Of a DNA stretch of 64,000 nucleotides, positions 37,484 through 45,791 are shown piece after piece. The number at the start of each line of letters is the position of its first letter. Within the stretch, counting starts at the first letter, position 1. The notes beneath the pieces are model-generated. The model was not told where the DNA came from. It made no database searches and saw only the letters and a program-made list of their open reading frames with translations. Where the stretch lies: contig NZ_NEHB01000002.1 in assembly GCF_002127655.1 (NCBI RefSeq), forward strand, positions 62,001 through 126,000, given 5' to 3'. The translations under genes were made by a program, and so were the position numbers. Source of the DNA: Janthinobacterium sp. GW456P (GTDB taxonomy: Bacteria; Pseudomonadota; Gammaproteobacteria; Burkholderiales; Burkholderiaceae_D).

Positions 37484-38872
37484 CTAGTTATCCAGGCGCA
37501 GCAGGGCCGCCTGGAAGGCCGGCGCGAGCACAGCGCTCAAGTCTCCCTGCGCATCCGTGATCCGCATGCGCGCCAGCCACGCTTCGAATTCGGGCGCAGG
37601 ACGCAAACCCAGCACGCGGCGCGCATACAGCGCGTCGTGGAACGAGGTGCTCTGGTAGCCGAGCATGATGTCGTCCGCGCCCGGCACGCCCATGATGAAA
37701 TTGCAGCCGGCCACGCCCAACATGGTCAGCAAGACATCCATGTCGTCCTGGTCCGCTTGCGCATGGTTGGTGTAGCACACGTCGCAGCCCATGGGCAGTC
37801 CCAATAGCTTGGCGCAGAAATGGTCTTCCAGCCCCGCGCGCATGATCTGCTTGCCGTCATACAGGTATTCGGGGCCGATGAAGCCGACCACGGAATTGAC
37901 CAGCAGCGGCTGGAAGGCGCGCGCCACCGCATAGGCGCGCGCCTCGCACGTCTGCTGGTCCATGCCCTGGTGGGCGCCGGCCGAGAGGGCGCTGCCCTGC
38001 CCCGTCTCGAAATACATGACATTCTGGCCCACCGTGCCGCGCCCCAGCGACAGGGCCGCCGCCTGTCCCTCGGCCAGCAGGGCCAGGTCGATGCCAAAGG
38101 AACGGTTGGCCGCCTGCGTGCCCGCCACCGACTGGAACACCAGGTCGACGGGCGCGCCGCGGCGGATCGCCTCGATCGTATTGGTGATGTGCGTCAGCAC
38201 GCAGGACTGCGTGGGAATCGCGTATTGATCGATGACGGCGTCGAGCAGCTGCAGCAGCGCGACCACCTGCGCCACATTGTCGGTGGCCGGATTGATGCCG
38301 ATCACGGCATCGCCGCTGCCCAGCAGCAGGCCATCGAGCATCGACGCCGCGATGCCGGTGGCGTCGTCCGTCGGATGATTCGGCTGCAAGCGCGTGGACA
38401 GGCACCCTTCCAGGCCCAGGGTATCGCGGAAAGCGGTGACGACCTTGCATTTGCGGGCCACCAGCACCATGTCTTGCAGGCGCATGATTTTCGAGACGGC
38501 GGCCGCCATTTCCGGCGTGATGCCGGCGGCGACGCGTGTCAGTGTCGGCGTGTCCGTCGCGTCATCGAGCAGCCAGTCGCGGAAGTCCCCCACGCACAGG
38601 TGGGCGATGGGGGAAAACGCGGCGCGCTCATGGCCATCGATGATCAGGCGCGTGACTTCATCGTCTTCGTACGGCACCAGCGCCTCGTTGAGGAACAGCG
38701 CCAGCGGCACCTCGGCCAGCGCCAGCTGCGCCGCCACGCGTTCGCGCGCGCTCGATGCCGCCACACCGGCCAGCACATCGCCAGAACGCAGCGGCGTGGC
38801 CTTGGCCAACAGCTCCTTCAGGCTGGCGAACTGGTAAACATGGCTGTCTATCGTATGGCTGAAGCGGGACAT
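37484..38872 (-). CDS. eutB: Ethanolamine ammonia-lyase large subunit EutB
   Basis: A 462-residue EutB, a TIM-barrel catalytic subunit. GITPEMAAAVSKIMRLQDM, LSTRLQPNHPTDD, DAVIGINPATD and MGCDVCYTNHAQADQDD are strongly conserved. The barrel binds ethanolamine and the adenosylcobalamin cofactor. ATG 38872 is chosen because it follows GGGAGGA with normal spacing. Full-length. An eutB-eutC pair alone, as here, lets cells use ethanolamine as nitrogen or carbon source without a microcompartment. Confidence 0.96.
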   Translation of the reverse strand: MSRFSHTIDSHVYQFASLKELLAKATPLRSGDVLAGVAASSARERVAAQLALAEVPLALFLNEALVPYEDDEVTRLIIDGHERAAFSPIAHLCVGDFRDWLLDDATDTPTLTRVAAGITPEMAAAVSKIMRLQDMVLVARKCKVVTAFRDTLGLEGCLSTRLQPNHPTDDATGIAASMLDGLLLGSGDAVIGINPATDNVAQVVALLQLLDAVIDQYAIPTQSCVLTHITNTIEAIRRGAPVDLVFQSVAGTQAANRSFGIDLALLAEGQAAALSLGRGTVGQNVMYFETGQGSALSAGAHQGMDQQTCEARAYAVARAFQPLLVNSVVGFIGPEYLYDGKQIMRAGLEDHFCAKLLGLPMGCDVCYTNHAQADQDDMDVLLTMLGVAGCNFIMGVPGADDIMLGYQSTSFHDALYARRVLGLRPAPEFEAWLARMRITDAQGDLSAVLAPAFQAALLRLDN

Positions 38873-38907
38873 GGTTCGGTTCCTCCCATGCCCCATTCTA
38901 CGCCAGG

Positions 38908-40368
38908 CTACAGGCTGCGCAGCGCGCCTTCCAGCTGCGGGTAGCGGAAGGCAAAACCGTCGCCCAGCAGGCGGCGCGGCGCCACGCGCTGGCCTTCCAC
39001 AATCAGGTCGGCCTGCTCGCCCAGCAAGGCGCGCATGAGAAAGGCGGGCGTGGGCACGATGCTGGGGCGGTGCAGCACGGCGCCCGCCACCTGGGCGAAG
39101 CGGCGCTGCCCGATCGCTTCCGGCGCGCAGAAGTTATACGCGCCGCTCACCGCGCCCTGTTCGCTGCGGCGCGCCAGATGGGCGATGCCGCGGATGACGT
39201 CGCGCACGTGCACCCACGTGACCCACTGCTTGCCGCTGCCCAGCGGGCCGCCCGCGCCGAAGCGGATCGGCAGCAGCATCTGCGTCAGCGAACCCTGGTG
39301 GCCGAAGACGAGGCCGAAGCGCATGCAGCCCACCTGCACGCCATGTTGCTCCGCCTGGCGCGCGGCCGCCTCCCATTCCTGGCACAGCTGCGACATGAAA
39401 ATGGCTTGCGGCGCACTCTCCTCCGTCAATTCCGTCGCGTCGCCCTGGGGCTGCACGCCGTAGTAGCCGATGGCGGACGCCGACAGCAGCACCCTCGGCT
39501 TGTGCCGCGCGCGGGCGATCCATGCCACCAGTTCCTGCGTCAGCGCCACGCGGCTGTGGCGCAGGGCCGCCTTGCGCGCATCCGTCCAGCGCTTGCCGAA
39601 GATGCGCGCGCCGGCCAGGTTGACCACCATGTCGATGCGCTGCGCATCCGGCAATTCATCGAACGACCCGATGCAGCGCACCTGACCGTCGAAGGTCCAC
39701 GCGGCCTGCTTCGGCTGGCGCGTCAGCACCGTCACCGCATGGCCGTCGGCCAGCAAGGCGGCCACCAGCTGCTGGCCGATGAAACCCGTGGCGCCCGTCA
39801 CCAGCACGGACTGCGGCGCGCTGGCAAACTGCAGATCCTCCGTCTCCTGTTTCTCTATCTCTTTGCGCCGGCCCAGCTGCCACACGGCATACGCGTCGCG
39901 CAAGCCGGACAGACCCACGCCCACGCCGCACAGGGCCAGGAAGACGCTGAGCCAGCCATATGGCTGCCATACGAGGGCCGTCGGCAAGGTCGCCCAGTGG
40001 CTGCTGTTGAGGGCCAGCAGGGCGATGAAGGCGCCCGCGTTAATCGCCAGCACCGTGTGCGTGACCCGCTCCGTGGCGGGCAAGAGGCGGGTCTGGTCTT
40101 CCACCACGAAGTCCCACAGGGTCAGCATGATTTCCACGCCAAACACGATGACGAGGACCCAGGCCCAGGCGCCGTGCCATTCCCACGCCGCCAGGCCGAC
40201 GAACAGCAGGCTGTAGATCAGGGCGCGGATGGAATGGATGGTCAGTTCCAGGCGCGCCGAGGCCTTTTGCGGCAGCGCCTCGGTGATTTCATGATGATAA
40301 ATGGTGTCGAAGGCGCCCAGGCAGCCTTGCGCCGCCATCAGTTGCAGGGCCAGCAGATGCGTATTCAT
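38908..40368 (-). CDS. Membrane-anchored TIGR01777-type SDR epimerase/reductase
   Basis: A 486-residue fusion. Residues 1-165 hold four hydrophobic segments in a DoxX-like layout (FDTIYHHEITEALPQKA between the first two). Then comes an SDR with GATGFIG at 192-198 and the TIGR01777 features SASAIGYYG, WEAAARQAEQ and RFGLVFGHQGSL. The latter group is similar to YfcH/SulA-type cell-division-inhibitor proteins whose substrate is unknown. It overlaps the DUF4166 gene by 4 bases, with AAAGGAGA before the ATG. It is the last gene of the gbsR-like operon. A lipid or quinone-like substrate is a guess from the membrane part. Confidence 0.87.
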   Translation of the reverse strand: MNTHLLALQLMAAQGCLGAFDTIYHHEITEALPQKASARLELTIHSIRALIYSLLFVGLAAWEWHGAWAWVLVIVFGVEIMLTLWDFVVEDQTRLLPATERVTHTVLAINAGAFIALLALNSSHWATLPTALVWQPYGWLSVFLALCGVGVGLSGLRDAYAVWQLGRRKEIEKQETEDLQFASAPQSVLVTGATGFIGQQLVAALLADGHAVTVLTRQPKQAAWTFDGQVRCIGSFDELPDAQRIDMVVNLAGARIFGKRWTDARKAALRHSRVALTQELVAWIARARHKPRVLLSASAIGYYGVQPQGDATELTEESAPQAIFMSQLCQEWEAAARQAEQHGVQVGCMRFGLVFGHQGSLTQMLLPIRFGAGGPLGSGKQWVTWVHVRDVIRGIAHLARRSEQGAVSGAYNFCAPEAIGQRRFAQVAGAVLHRPSIVPTPAFLMRALLGEQADLIVEGQRVAPRRLLGDGFAFRYPQLEGALRSL

Positions 40369-41003
40369 GGTGTCTCCTTTTTCGGTGCGGCGGATTCGCG
40401 GAACACGCCCGCCTGCGTAAACGTGGTGCCGAACAGGGCATGGCGGATCTCGATGCGGATGTTGAACTGCTGCGGTGTCTCGTTGCGGTGGCACAGATAG
40501 GTTTTGCCTGGCGTGAGCACGCCGGGCAGCGGCAGGCGCCAGCCGAAAAGATCAAGGAAATAGCCGTCGCTGGTGAAGTGCAGATTGCCGTCTTCCACGT
40601 GCAGCAGCAGCTTCATGCCCAGGCCCATGCCCACGTATTCGAGCACTTCGCCCTTCGCGCTTTCCGCCATGTAGGAGGTGAAGCGGATCGGCGCGCGGCC
40701 ATGCAGGCGGTAGGTGCGCTGCTTGAAAATGAACGGGCAGCCGGGGCGTGAATAGACTTCGATATCGACGGGAAAATCGTGATCGTCATGCGGGATCAAG
40801 GCGCCGTCGATGAAGGGGCGCGTGAGCCAGCCCAGCACTTTTCCAAGACGCGAACTGGTGAGTTCACTGAGCTCGCCCCGGTAATACAGGGGTTGGCCAG
40901 GCGCGGGGTTTTTCTCGAAGCGGCGGCGGATGTCCGGGTGCAGGGTGAGCCAGTCGGCTCCCATGACCTTCTTGAACAATTCTCCTTCAGACGGGCCGTT
41001 CAT
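40365..41003 (-). CDS. DUF4166-domain protein
   Basis: A 212-residue soluble protein of the DUF4166 family: LFKKVMGADWLTLHPDIRRRF start, YYRGELSELTSSRLGKVLG and DHDFPVDIEVYSRPG in the middle, and FDLFGW with RHALFGTTFTQAGVF at the end. Many family members accompany TIGR01777 SDR proteins, sometimes fused. The function is unknown, but lipid-binding has been guessed. It overlaps both neighbours by 4 bases, so the three genes are coupled. Confidence 0.87.
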   Translation of the reverse strand: MNGPSEGELFKKVMGADWLTLHPDIRRRFEKNPAPGQPLYYRGELSELTSSRLGKVLGWLTRPFIDGALIPHDDHDFPVDIEVYSRPGCPFIFKQRTYRLHGRAPIRFTSYMAESAKGEVLEYVGMGLGMKLLLHVEDGNLHFTSDGYFLDLFGWRLPLPGVLTPGKTYLCHRNETPQQFNIRIEIRHALFGTTFTQAGVFRESAAPKKETP

Positions 41004-41566
41004 GGTTTTTTACCTGGCTTGCCCGGCTTGCCAGGCCCGTCTTCCGGGCTGAGGAACTTGGCCACCTTGCCGCCCATCGACAGCATGCGCTGCAGGGTCG
41101 CCGGCGGCAGGTTTTTATAATCGCTGTAGGTGGCACTGAGCATTTCCAGGAAGGCCAGCACTTCGCCCATGCGCGCCAGCGTCTCCGGCGGTATCGCCGC
41201 ATCCTGTTCCCCTTCGATCGCGCATTCGCGCAGCACCGTCAAGGTGGGGTCGATCTCGCGCCGCTTGCGCTCTTCCATGATGACGCGGAAGATTTCCCAC
41301 ACATCCTGCAGGGCGACGAAATGGTCGCGCCGGTCCCCCATCACGTGCGTGATGCGCACCAGGCCCCAGCTTTGCAATTCCTTCAGGCTGTTGCTGACGT
41401 TCGAGCGGGCCACGTTCAGGCTGGCCGCGATGTCTTCCGCCGTCAGCGGTTCGTTGGCCAGGAACAGCAGCGCGTGGATCTGCGCCACCGTGCGGTTGAC
41501 GCCCCAGCGGGTGCCCATCTCGCCCCAGTGCAGAATATATTTCTGCGTAGTCGGACTCAATTCCAT
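41000..41566 (-). CDS. GbsR/MarR-family transcriptional regulator
   Basis: A 188-residue regulator. An N-terminal helix is followed by a winged helix (LTAEDIAASLNVARSNVSNSLKEL, about residues 41-64) and a wing ending GDRRDHF. The C-terminal half is helical for dimerisation, with a Gly/Lys/Pro tail. GbsR-type proteins in Bacillus sense choline; the ligand here is unknown. It heads its operon and sits just below a near-consensus promoter that overlaps a palindrome, which fits autoregulation. The next gene overlaps by 4 bases. Confidence 0.88.
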   Translation of the reverse strand: MELSPTTQKYILHWGEMGTRWGVNRTVAQIHALLFLANEPLTAEDIAASLNVARSNVSNSLKELQSWGLVRITHVMGDRRDHFVALQDVWEIFRVIMEERKRREIDPTLTVLRECAIEGEQDAAIPPETLARMGEVLAFLEMLSATYSDYKNLPPATLQRMLSMGGKVAKFLSPEDGPGKPGKPGKKP

Positions 41567-41577
41567 GATGTTCTCTT

Positions 41578-41623
41578 ATTTCTGTCGTTACAGAAATGTA
41601 AGATGGAACAGAAACAGTGTCAA
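41578..41623 (-). promoter_or_regulatory. Promoter and palindromic operator of the gbsR-like operon
   Basis: Reading leftward, TTGACA (at 41618-41623) and TACATT (at 41595-41600) are separated by 17 bases. A perfect palindrome ATTTCTGT-N4-ACAGAAAT (41578-41597) overlaps the -10 element and ends 11 bases before the gbsR start. A further ACAGAAA half-site lies at 41608-41614, 18 bases from the first. The layout suits a repressor that blocks its own promoter. Confidence 0.72.
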
Positions 41624-41633
41624 GCGCGATTCG

Positions 41634-42749
41634 TCAGGACTGCGCGGGCGGCTGGCCCATCGCGCGCAGGAACGCTTGCTGCGAAGCGTGCAGTTGGCCG
41701 TAACCGAGCTCGCGGTAGACGAGGCCGTGGCGCGGTGCCAGTTCGGCCAGGATGCGCGCCAGCGCCGGGTAATGGCGGTGGTTCCAGGTGGGGAACAGAT
41801 GGTGCGTGAGGTGCAGATTCAAGCCGCCGAGCCAGTAGCCGAGCCAGCGCAGCGCGCGCGGTTTCGGCGTCCAGTCGCAAGCCGTATAAAACGTGTGCTG
41901 GTACCAGTCGTGCGGCAAGGTGCCGTCCAGCCCCGGCTGGAAGAATTCCACCTCGGCCCAGTGCGTGCCGAGGATCAGCGCCACCAGCGCGCACGAGGCG
42001 ATCATCTGGCCCAGGAAATACGCGCCCAGCACCACGCCCCAGCCGATGCCGTGCTGCTGCAGCACCCACATGGGCAGCGCCAGCACCAGCGCCACGTGGC
42101 CCAGCTTCCAGCCCAGGAACGAGCACCAGCCGCGCCAGCCCTGCAGGCGGCTGTGCGCGGCCACGGGCGTCTTGCCGAAGCGGTCCAGCCAGTCGCCATA
42201 CCAGTTCAAATACGGCAGCGACAGGGCCGCCACCACGGGCCAGTACAGGTATTGATAGCGGTACTGCGGCGCCCATTTCTGGAACGGCGTCTGGCGCAGG
42301 AAAGGGTTCGGTTCCGTGTCGAGGTCATAGCCTTCCACGTTCGCATACGTGTGGTGGAAATGCACGTGGCGGATGGTCCAGAAATCCGTATCGACGCCCA
42401 CGGGCAAGCCCACCAGGCGGATCAGGATGCGATTCAGGCGTCCCTGGCGAAACACGGCGCTGTGGGCCGCGTCGTGCAGGGTATTCATGGCCAGCGCCAT
42501 GGCCACCACCAGGCAGGCCACATAGCTGGCGATAAAGCCCAAGGTGCTGCCGGCGTTCAGGGCCAGCGCATACAACCCCGCCGCCAGCACGGCCAGGAAC
42601 ACGGTTTTGACATGCAGGCGCCAGTCGCCGAAGCGGTGTTTTCCTTCGGCCGCCAGGTAGGCATCGGCGCGCGCGCGCAGTTCGCGGCGGAAGGCGGAAT
42701 CGCGGGCGGGCTGGAAGCGCAGCGGCGGCAGGGAAGGCACAGGCGTCAC
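41634..42749 (-). CDS. Membrane fatty acid desaturase
   Basis: A 371-residue membrane di-iron desaturase. The three His boxes are HDAAHSAVF (from residue 92), HVHFHHTYAN (from 128) and HLTHHLFP near the C-terminus, with several hydrophobic segments between them. It would introduce a double bond into an acyl chain at the inner membrane. GTG 42749 is taken as start because it overlaps the previous stop in a 4-base GTGA, as elsewhere in this operon. An upstream ATG would add an unconserved stretch running against the previous gene. Last of seven genes. Confidence 0.86.
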   Translation of the reverse strand: MTPVPSLPPLRFQPARDSAFRRELRARADAYLAAEGKHRFGDWRLHVKTVFLAVLAAGLYALALNAGSTLGFIASYVACLVVAMALAMNTLHDAAHSAVFRQGRLNRILIRLVGLPVGVDTDFWTIRHVHFHHTYANVEGYDLDTEPNPFLRQTPFQKWAPQYRYQYLYWPVVAALSLPYLNWYGDWLDRFGKTPVAAHSRLQGWRGWCSFLGWKLGHVALVLALPMWVLQQHGIGWGVVLGAYFLGQMIASCALVALILGTHWAEVEFFQPGLDGTLPHDWYQHTFYTACDWTPKPRALRWLGYWLGGLNLHLTHHLFPTWNHRHYPALARILAELAPRHGLVYRELGYGQLHASQQAFLRAMGQPPAQS

Positions 42750-43858
42750 GCGCGTGTCTCCGCCGCCGGCCACCACAGGCGGCGCGCGCCGTCGAGGCCA
42801 TGCGCCAGCAGCGCGGCCAAAAACACCATGCCCCACGCATCGCGCGCGCCATACCAGCCCAGGTACAGGGCCGGCATGGCCAGCGAGATGGCGACCCAGG
42901 CGATGGCGCCCCAGCGGCGTGCGTCGGACAGGCCGCCCAGTGCCAGGGTCCCGCCGAAGATCAGCGCGAACAGCATGGCTTGCTGCGCGCCGGCCAGCAC
43001 CGCTTCATGGTTGACGTAATAGATCACCAGGCCGAACAAAATCACGCCGCCGATGCCGATGAACAGTTCGGGCACCTCGAAAGTGCCGCGCGACTGCCAG
43101 TGGGGAAAGCGCGCGCGCAGCCACTTGAACAGCTTGCCGTTGCTGGCCAATAGCGGATTATGCGTGGGCATCATGCCCTTCACGCCATAGCGCATTTCCA
43201 CGCCTTCGAGTTCCGGCTGGAAGCTGCCGAACAGCCGGTCCCACAGCAGCAACGTACCGCCGAAATTGCGGTTGATATAGCGTTTGTCCGTGCCGTGGTG
43301 CACGCGGTGGTGCGAGGGCGTGACCATGAAACGATCGAGGATGCCGGACTTGTTCACCAGCGCATTGTGGTTGTAGAACTGCACCGTGTAATGCAGGGAC
43401 GAGACGACGAGGAAGATTTCCAGCGGCACGCCCAGCACGGCCAGGATGGCGATGAAGGGGAAATTCGTCAGCGACGAATACCATGAATTGCGCACGCCCA
43501 GCGACAGGTTGAAATGCTCGCCCTGGTGGTGCACCACGTGCACGGCCCACAGCAGGGGGATCTTATGGTGCAGCCGGTGCATCCAGTAAAAGCACAGGTC
43601 CCAGGCAAAGAAGGCGAAGACCCACTGCGCCGCCACGGGCCACTGGTCAACGATGTGCAGATTCACATGGCGCAGCAGCAGGGCGAAGGCGGCCACTTCC
43701 ACGCCGCGGAACACCCACATCAATATGTGGCCGGAATTGAGGTTGAAAATCACGTCCTTCCACGGCACGGGGGTCTTGCGTACCCATTTGAGGATCAGCA
43801 GTTCGGCCAGCACGAAGGCCAGCATGACAAGGAAAGAGAGGGCGAAGGGGTTCATCAT
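42746..43858 (-). CDS. Sterol desaturase/fatty acid hydroxylase-family protein
   Basis: A 370-residue membrane protein with the eight-His di-iron pattern: HRLHH (94-98), HVVHHQGEHFN (107-117) and SHHRVHHG (182-189). Hydrophobic segments lie at the N-terminus and in the 290-360 tail. The family hydroxylates or desaturates sterols and fatty acyl chains. Sterols are unlikely in this organism, so an acyl or lipid substrate is inferred. It overlaps the PAP2 gene and the desaturase gene by 4 bases each. Confidence 0.87.
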   Translation of the reverse strand: MMNPFALSFLVMLAFVLAELLILKWVRKTPVPWKDVIFNLNSGHILMWVFRGVEVAAFALLLRHVNLHIVDQWPVAAQWVFAFFAWDLCFYWMHRLHHKIPLLWAVHVVHHQGEHFNLSLGVRNSWYSSLTNFPFIAILAVLGVPLEIFLVVSSLHYTVQFYNHNALVNKSGILDRFMVTPSHHRVHHGTDKRYINRNFGGTLLLWDRLFGSFQPELEGVEMRYGVKGMMPTHNPLLASNGKLFKWLRARFPHWQSRGTFEVPELFIGIGGVILFGLVIYYVNHEAVLAGAQQAMLFALIFGGTLALGGLSDARRWGAIAWVAISLAMPALYLGWYGARDAWGMVFLAALLAHGLDGARRLWWPAAETRA

Positions 43859-44493
43859 GATGCGGTTTCAGTGGAAATGGCGCGGCGAGCTGTCCAGAAT
43901 ACCTGCATTTTCGCCAGCATGCCGCCAGCGATGCCGACAGCCAGGCCGGCGGCCAGGTCGATGCTCACGTGCCGGCGCAGGGCGATGATGGCATAGCAGA
44001 TGGCCACGCCCAGCACCAGGACCAGCGCGGAGCGCAGCATCTGGCGTGTGTCGCACAGGGCCCACACGCACAGCAATGTCAGGGCGCCATGCAGTGAGGG
44101 CAGGCAGTTTTGCGCGGAATCCGCCGCCTGCAGCATGCGCAGCGCCTGCGTGCTCCAGGCACTGCCCTCGCCCACGGGCGGATACGCGAGCGTAGTCGGA
44201 TACAGCAGGAAGACCACGCCGCACATGACGGCGGAAAGCGCCATGGCGCGCGCCAGCCAGCGCACGCGGGGCGCATCGGCCGCCAGGTAGGCATAGGGAA
44301 TCAGGATGAAAAACGACAGGTACAGCCAGATGGCGGCGTCCGTGTAGGGAATGGCGCGGTCGAGCGCCGTTTCCGGCAGGAGTATCCCCTGCCCTTGCAG
44401 CACATCGCTGGAAAAATACACGAGGCCGACGCTGCCCCAGCCGGCCAGCAAATGCAGCAGGCGGCCGCGTACGGTCATGGAAGAAGGGTTCAT
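43855..44493 (-). CDS. PAP2-family membrane phosphatase
   Basis: A 212-residue integral membrane protein with about six hydrophobic segments. The two later signature blocks of PAP2 lipid phosphatases are present, CLPSLHGAL (PSLH at 132-135) and RRHVSIDLAAG (H175, D179). The first Lys-rich block is weak. PAP2 proteins hydrolyse lipid phosphates or transfer phospho-alcohols, as in inositol phosphorylceramide synthase. In this operon it may modify or release the lipid product. Overlaps its neighbours by 4 bases. Confidence 0.82.
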   Translation of the reverse strand: MNPSSMTVRGRLLHLLAGWGSVGLVYFSSDVLQGQGILLPETALDRAIPYTDAAIWLYLSFFILIPYAYLAADAPRVRWLARAMALSAVMCGVVFLLYPTTLAYPPVGEGSAWSTQALRMLQAADSAQNCLPSLHGALTLLCVWALCDTRQMLRSALVLVLGVAICYAIIALRRHVSIDLAAGLAVGIAGGMLAKMQVFWTARRAISTETAS

Positions 44494-45791
44494 GCAGTCG
44501 CAAGGCGCCGGATGCGGCGCCGTTTCATGGTGGGGTCAAAGGGAGGTAATTCGCCGCTCGTCGTCCAGGCCAGGCCGTCGACGGCCACGCCCAGGCCGCG
44601 CAGCACCGTTGCAAGGTGCGCGCGCAGGGCCGCCAGGCCAGCGTCGTCGAGCGCCGCGTGCAGCTGCAGGGCGCTGTCGCCCGACTGCAGCAGGCGGTAG
44701 TCGGCGTCCGCCGGCAAGGCTTGCGCAAACGCGCGCGTCAGCACGTCGGCAAACACGGCCACGGTTGCGCTTTGCGCCGATGGCAAGGAGGGCAAAAGCA
44801 GCATATCGTCGCAGCGCCCTTCGATGCCGTCGATGGCGCGCGTGGTGCGGCCGCACGGGCATGGCGTGGCGCGCGCGATCAAAATATCGTCGAGGCGGTA
44901 GCGCACGATGGGCTGGGTGATGCGCGTAAAGTCCGTAATCACGGGCACAAAACGACGCTGTTCATCGTCCAGCCACTGCGGCTCGATGTGCACGTATTCC
45001 TCGTTCAGATGCAGCACGCCGTGTTCGCAGCTGCTGGCGAGGAAACCCTCCGTCGCCTGGTAGATTTCATGCACGGCACCGAACGCCTGCACGATCAGCG
45101 CGCGGTCCTGCGCTTCCAGCACTTCGGCCACAGAGATGACTTTTTTCGGCGCCAGCACCAGGCTGCCTTCGATCACGCGCAAGGCCAGCTGGCGCAGTAC
45201 CTGGGCCGGCGCGACGATCACGGAGGGTTGATAGCGCGCCAGCTGCGCGCACAGGCTGTCGAACGGCTGGAACAGGTCGTAGAAGGCAAAGGTCAGCCAC
45301 GGCGAGCGCACGGCCGTATACAGATTGCTGTTCGCGCGCAGGAACAGCGCGACCTTTTCGCCGGAAAACAGGCCATCGGGCAGCGCCTTGGCCAGCATCA
45401 CGCCCGCCCATTGGGCCTTTTCGCGGGGACTGACGGTAAACACGGCGCGCCGCGACGAGGTGCCCGAGGACAGGCCCACGGTGATGTCGCCCACGGCCGG
45501 CGTGAAGTCGCGGCTATGCTCGGCCGCCATGGCCGCCTCCATCGCCTGCGCCAACGTGATCCCTTCCGTGTTCATGGCATCGAAATGCTCGAGCATCAGC
45601 GCCTTGTTCATCGTCGGCCACTGCGCCAGCGGCAGCTTGCGGTACGGCGCAAAATACGTGCTGCGCGCGCACAGCACATCGATGAAACGCGCCAGTTGCC
45701 GCTGCTGGTAGGCATCGAGCTGCGCGCGGCTTGCGAAACGCAGACGGCGCGTGCGCCAGTACGACAATAACAGCCAGACAATACGCTTCAC
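44490..45791 (-). CDS. F390-synthetase-like adenylate-forming enzyme
   Basis: A 433-residue ANL-superfamily protein of the F390-synthetase/PaaK group. An N-terminal hydrophobic/helical start MKRIVWLLLSYWRTRRL is followed by the AMP-binding P-loop-like TVGLSSGTSSRRAVF, the YQATEGF motif and the adenosine-contact YRLDDI. The C-terminal subdomain is short. Such enzymes activate a carboxylate with ATP. OleC of the olefin pathway uses the same chemistry to close a beta-lactone on a beta-hydroxy acid, but belongs to a different ANL branch. The gene overlaps its neighbours by 4 bases on both sides. Substrate is inferred only. Confidence 0.8.
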   Translation of the reverse strand: MKRIVWLLLSYWRTRRLRFASRAQLDAYQQRQLARFIDVLCARSTYFAPYRKLPLAQWPTMNKALMLEHFDAMNTEGITLAQAMEAAMAAEHSRDFTPAVGDITVGLSSGTSSRRAVFTVSPREKAQWAGVMLAKALPDGLFSGEKVALFLRANSNLYTAVRSPWLTFAFYDLFQPFDSLCAQLARYQPSVIVAPAQVLRQLALRVIEGSLVLAPKKVISVAEVLEAQDRALIVQAFGAVHEIYQATEGFLASSCEHGVLHLNEEYVHIEPQWLDDEQRRFVPVITDFTRITQPIVRYRLDDILIARATPCPCGRTTRAIDGIEGRCDDMLLLPSLPSAQSATVAVFADVLTRAFAQALPADADYRLLQSGDSALQLHAALDDAGLAALRAHLATVLRGLGVAVDGLAWTTSGELPPFDPTMKRRRIRRLATA

